Under the pieces are notes generated by a model. That model worked only from the letters and a program-made list of their open reading frames with translations. It was not told the origin of the DNA and searched no databases. 64,000 bases of DNA from HXMU1428-3 sp965215715 (GTDB lineage: Bacteria; Pseudomonadota; Alphaproteobacteria; Rhizobiales; HXMU1428-3), in NCBI GenBank assembly GCA_965215715.1, contig OZ244129.1:2170001-2234000 (forward strand), written 5' to 3'. Of this stretch, positions 62,024 to 64,000 are shown in pieces. A program made the position numbers and the translations under genes. Numbering within the stretch: position 1 is the first letter of the stretch; each line of letters starts with the position of its first letter.

Positions 62024-62752
62024 TTATGCAGGCACCGGCTTGACCTGAATGGCACTTGGGTTGAGCCGCCTTGCTTTTAGCCCCTTGGGCCGAATGGGCT
62101 GAGCCACTTCTTTGATTGCCTCCACCATCAACATGCCTGAAAAGCGCGGCCAGACTTTTGCCCCGACCTTTTCAAAGGCCGGGCTGGCGGTTAAGCGCAA
62201 TGGCAATTCAAACGGGGCAAAATGAATGAGCGGCGAAATAGAAAGCGGGCGAAACCACGTGCTTACCAACAGATCATGCAACTGGCCGCGGCTGAAGGGT
62301 TGGCCATAGCCAAATGGGGTTTTGTCAACCCGGGCCCAGAGCCCTGAGCGATTGGGCACCACCAATAATAAGCGCCCTTCAGGGCGCAACACCCGCCAGA
62401 CCTCTTTTAAATGCGCTTCAACATCTGCGAAAAACTCTAGCCCATGCACTTCTAATACCCGATCAAGGCAAGCATCTCCTAAAGGAAATATATCCTCTTC
62501 GATCAAAACAGAGCGAAAGGGACCATCACTCGGCCACATCAATCCACCTTGTCCAGCTGGGCTAAAATTGACAACCATTGGGCTTTCAGACAAATAGGGG
62601 CGCAAATAGGGGGTTGTGTAGCCAACCCCGGCAATCATAAACCCTCCCCCTTTGGGCCAAGAGTTGCGAATTTTCTGGCCGATATGACGGCGCACCATTT
62701 GACCCAAACGTGCTGAATAAAAATCTTTAATTTCAATAACATCTAAATGCAT
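62024..62752 (-). CDS. SAM-dependent methyltransferase divergent from gloB
   Basis: The 242-residue product has a late class I methyltransferase core: the segment DRVLEVHGLEFFADVEAHLK, then EVWRVLRPEGRLLLVVPNRS and a C-terminal part with PIRPKGLKARRLNP. The glycine-rich motif I is weak, around MIAGVGYTTPYLRPYL, so SAM binding may differ from the standard. Genes of this type lie divergent to gloB in many alphaproteobacteria, but the substrate is unknown. Confidence 0.85.
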   Translation of the reverse strand: MHLDVIEIKDFYSARLGQMVRRHIGQKIRNSWPKGGGFMIAGVGYTTPYLRPYLSESPMVVNFSPAGQGGLMWPSDGPFRSVLIEEDIFPLGDACLDRVLEVHGLEFFADVEAHLKEVWRVLRPEGRLLLVVPNRSGLWARVDKTPFGYGQPFSRGQLHDLLVSTWFRPLSISPLIHFAPFELPLRLTASPAFEKVGAKVWPRFSGMLMVEAIKEVAQPIRPKGLKARRLNPSAIQVKPVPA

Positions 62753-62931
62753 TCGGCCGGCTCACAGAGCAATAAACAGAGATCTACAATGCCATTATAA
62801 CCAATCTTTAAGGCTCTTTGTTTAATAACCACGGACATGACAAACATGGTTAACCTGATTAAAATACGCTGACCTGATTTAAAGATCACAAGTAAAGAGT
62901 TGGCAAGTCATAACAATTTAAAGAGGCATAC

Positions 62932-63699
62932 ATGGCTTTAGAACTAATTCAAATTCCCTGTCTTTCTGATAATTACACTGTTTTAGCTCATGAACCATCA
63001 ACAGGGGAAACCTTTTGTGTTGATGCCCCAGAAGCGCGCCCTATTTTGAGCATTCTGGCAGAAAAGGGATGGAAACTCACACATCTGCTCATCACCCATC
63101 ACCATGAGGATCATGTTCAAGGGTTAGACCAGTTGAAAACCCAGTTCGGTTGTAAAGTGTATGGCCCGGAAGCTGAAAGTGATAAGATTGTTGGCCTGGA
63201 TGAAACCTTAAAAGAAGGGGACAGCTTTGAATTTGCAGGCCGCCCGGTCACAGTGTTTGAAACGCCCGGCCACACTTTGGGGCATATTTGCTATCACTTG
63301 CCTGAAGACAAGCTGCTGTTTTCTGGTGACACGTTATTTGTTGGCGGTTGCGGGCGGATATTTGAAGGCACGCCAGCACAAATGTGGAACTCCCTTTCAA
63401 AACTGGCGGCTCTGCCAGCTGATACAACCTTTTATTGTGGGCATGAATATACCCTTTCGAATGTTGAGTTCGCTATGAAGCTGGAACCTAATAATATTGA
63501 TCTGCAAACCCGGTTGCATGAAGTGAGGGAAAAACGCGCAAATAATCAACCGACTGTTCCCTCCACCATTGGGGCTGAATTAAAAGCTAATCCGTTTTTG
63601 CGCCCCTCTAGCCCAGAGATACGTGCCCATTTTGGCCTTGAATCTGCGTCTGATGAAGAGGTCTTCACCAAAGTGCGTGAGGCAAAAGACCAAGGCTAA
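62932..63699 (+). CDS. gloB: Hydroxyacylglutathione hydrolase (glyoxalase II)
   Basis: GloB hydrolyses S-lactoylglutathione, finishing methylglyoxal detoxification. The 255-residue product is a metallo-beta-lactamase fold enzyme with the metal motif THHHEDH near residue 56, ETPGHTLGHICYHL, LFSGDTLFVGGCGRIFEGTP and CGHEYTLSN, followed by the C-terminal substrate domain with NNQPTVPSTIGAEL and NPFLRP. Complete and normal in size. Confidence 0.97.
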   Translation: MALELIQIPCLSDNYTVLAHEPSTGETFCVDAPEARPILSILAEKGWKLTHLLITHHHEDHVQGLDQLKTQFGCKVYGPEAESDKIVGLDETLKEGDSFEFAGRPVTVFETPGHTLGHICYHLPEDKLLFSGDTLFVGGCGRIFEGTPAQMWNSLSKLAALPADTTFYCGHEYTLSNVEFAMKLEPNNIDLQTRLHEVREKRANNQPTVPSTIGAELKANPFLRPSSPEIRAHFGLESASDEEVFTKVREAKDQG

Positions 63700-63790
63700 A
63701 ATATCTATCGAAGAATTTGCCCTTAGAAAACAAGGCTTCAAGTTTCCTTATAAGCTCGCTTTTTAAGGGCAATTCTGTTATTAGCCTACA

Positions 63791-64000
63791 ATGCCTAATA
63801 GACCCATACATTTTTCTATAAACGCACGAGAGACCTTATATGAGGTTATTTTCAACCGTCGTGATGTTCGTGGTGAATTTGTTGGTGAGCCGATTGCCGA
63901 AGATGTTCTGGCCCGGTTGTTAATTGCAGCCCACCATGCGCCTTCTGTGGGCTTTATGCAGCCTTGGAATTTTTTGCTTATTCAACAAGAGAGCGTGCGT
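63791..64000 (+). CDS. bluB: 5,6-dimethylbenzimidazole synthase BluB (3' end outside window)
   Basis: BluB cuts reduced flavin to make the lower ligand of vitamin B12. The first 70 codons are visible: MPNRPIHFSINARETLYEVI, then FNRRDVRGEFVGEPI, and AAHHAPSVGFMQPWNFLLI, the nitroreductase-like pattern specific to BluB. The gene is cut by the window end. Together with the PduO-type adenosyltransferase at 39 kb it implies B12 synthesis or remodelling. Confidence 0.88.
   Translation, partial: MPNRPIHFSINARETLYEVIFNRRDVRGEFVGEPIAEDVLARLLIAAHHAPSVGFMQPWNFLLIQQESVR

Overview
The window looks like chromosome of a motile alphaproteobacterium with moderate to low G+C (mid-40s percent by eye, not computed), most likely related to the Hyphomicrobiales. 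Reasons: a MucR/Ros regulator with the Cys-Asp-His-His zinc finger, the order argH / small lipoprotein / lysA / TIGR02302 / DUF3426 / ftsE / ftsX / plsC, the hisC-tyrA pair divergent from metX-metW, the block small membrane protein / PduO-type adenosyltransferase / rhomboid / etfB / etfA / hbd, and GTTC-N7-GTTC LexA boxes. I recognise no rRNA, tRNA, CRISPR array, prophage or insertion sequence.

Layout. 0.2-7.8 kb (+): flagellar basal body and export genes fliF-fliG-fliH(flbE)-fliN-flbD-flhA, in the order of the Caulobacter fliF operon. 7.8-8.2 kb: repeat cluster. 8.3-12.5 kb: comF, mucR, a stand-alone SOS-type imuA homologue with two LexA boxes, an exported SRPBCC-like protein, a decayed HupE/UreJ-like pseudogene and a small unknown gene. 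12.5-17.7 kb (-): hook operon flgE-flgK-flgL, with a near-consensus sigma-54 promoter upstream of flgE that the FlbD encoded at 4.1 kb could activate. 18-20.5 kb (+): ycjX-ycjF. 20.6-23.9 kb (-): a Sel1/TPR membrane protein and an orphan TAXI-type binding protein. 24-38 kb is the accessory part: two small unknown genes, an exported protein with a peptidoglycan-binding module inserted in a CARDB-like fold, a sodium:solute symporter, a fused GmrSD-like (DUF262/DUF1524) nuclease, two methyltransferase-like proteins, a CelD-like acetyltransferase, a soluble chemoreceptor with two PAS domains, TerC, an O-antigen-ligase-like protein, a META-domain protein and an SDR. 38.7-43.3 kb (+): adenosyltransferase, rhomboid, ETF and 3-hydroxybutyryl-CoA dehydrogenase. 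43.4-64 kb: a membrane chemoreceptor and TlpA (-), then the amino-acid biosynthesis and envelope block ending in gloB and a truncated bluB.

The least conventional material is in the spaces and small details: a dispersed two-hairpin palindromic repeat with five copies, one of which supplies the stop codon of the DUF262 gene and one of which holds a 39-bp triplication; a 57-bp in-frame coding minisatellite with a 114-bp higher-order pattern; paired hairpins in the terC leader; and a FlbD whose expected phospho-acceptor Asp is Glu. The best candidate for a defence function is the DUF262/DUF1524 gene and the divergent methyltransferase-like gene after it. I did not find a clear multi-gene system that I would call new.
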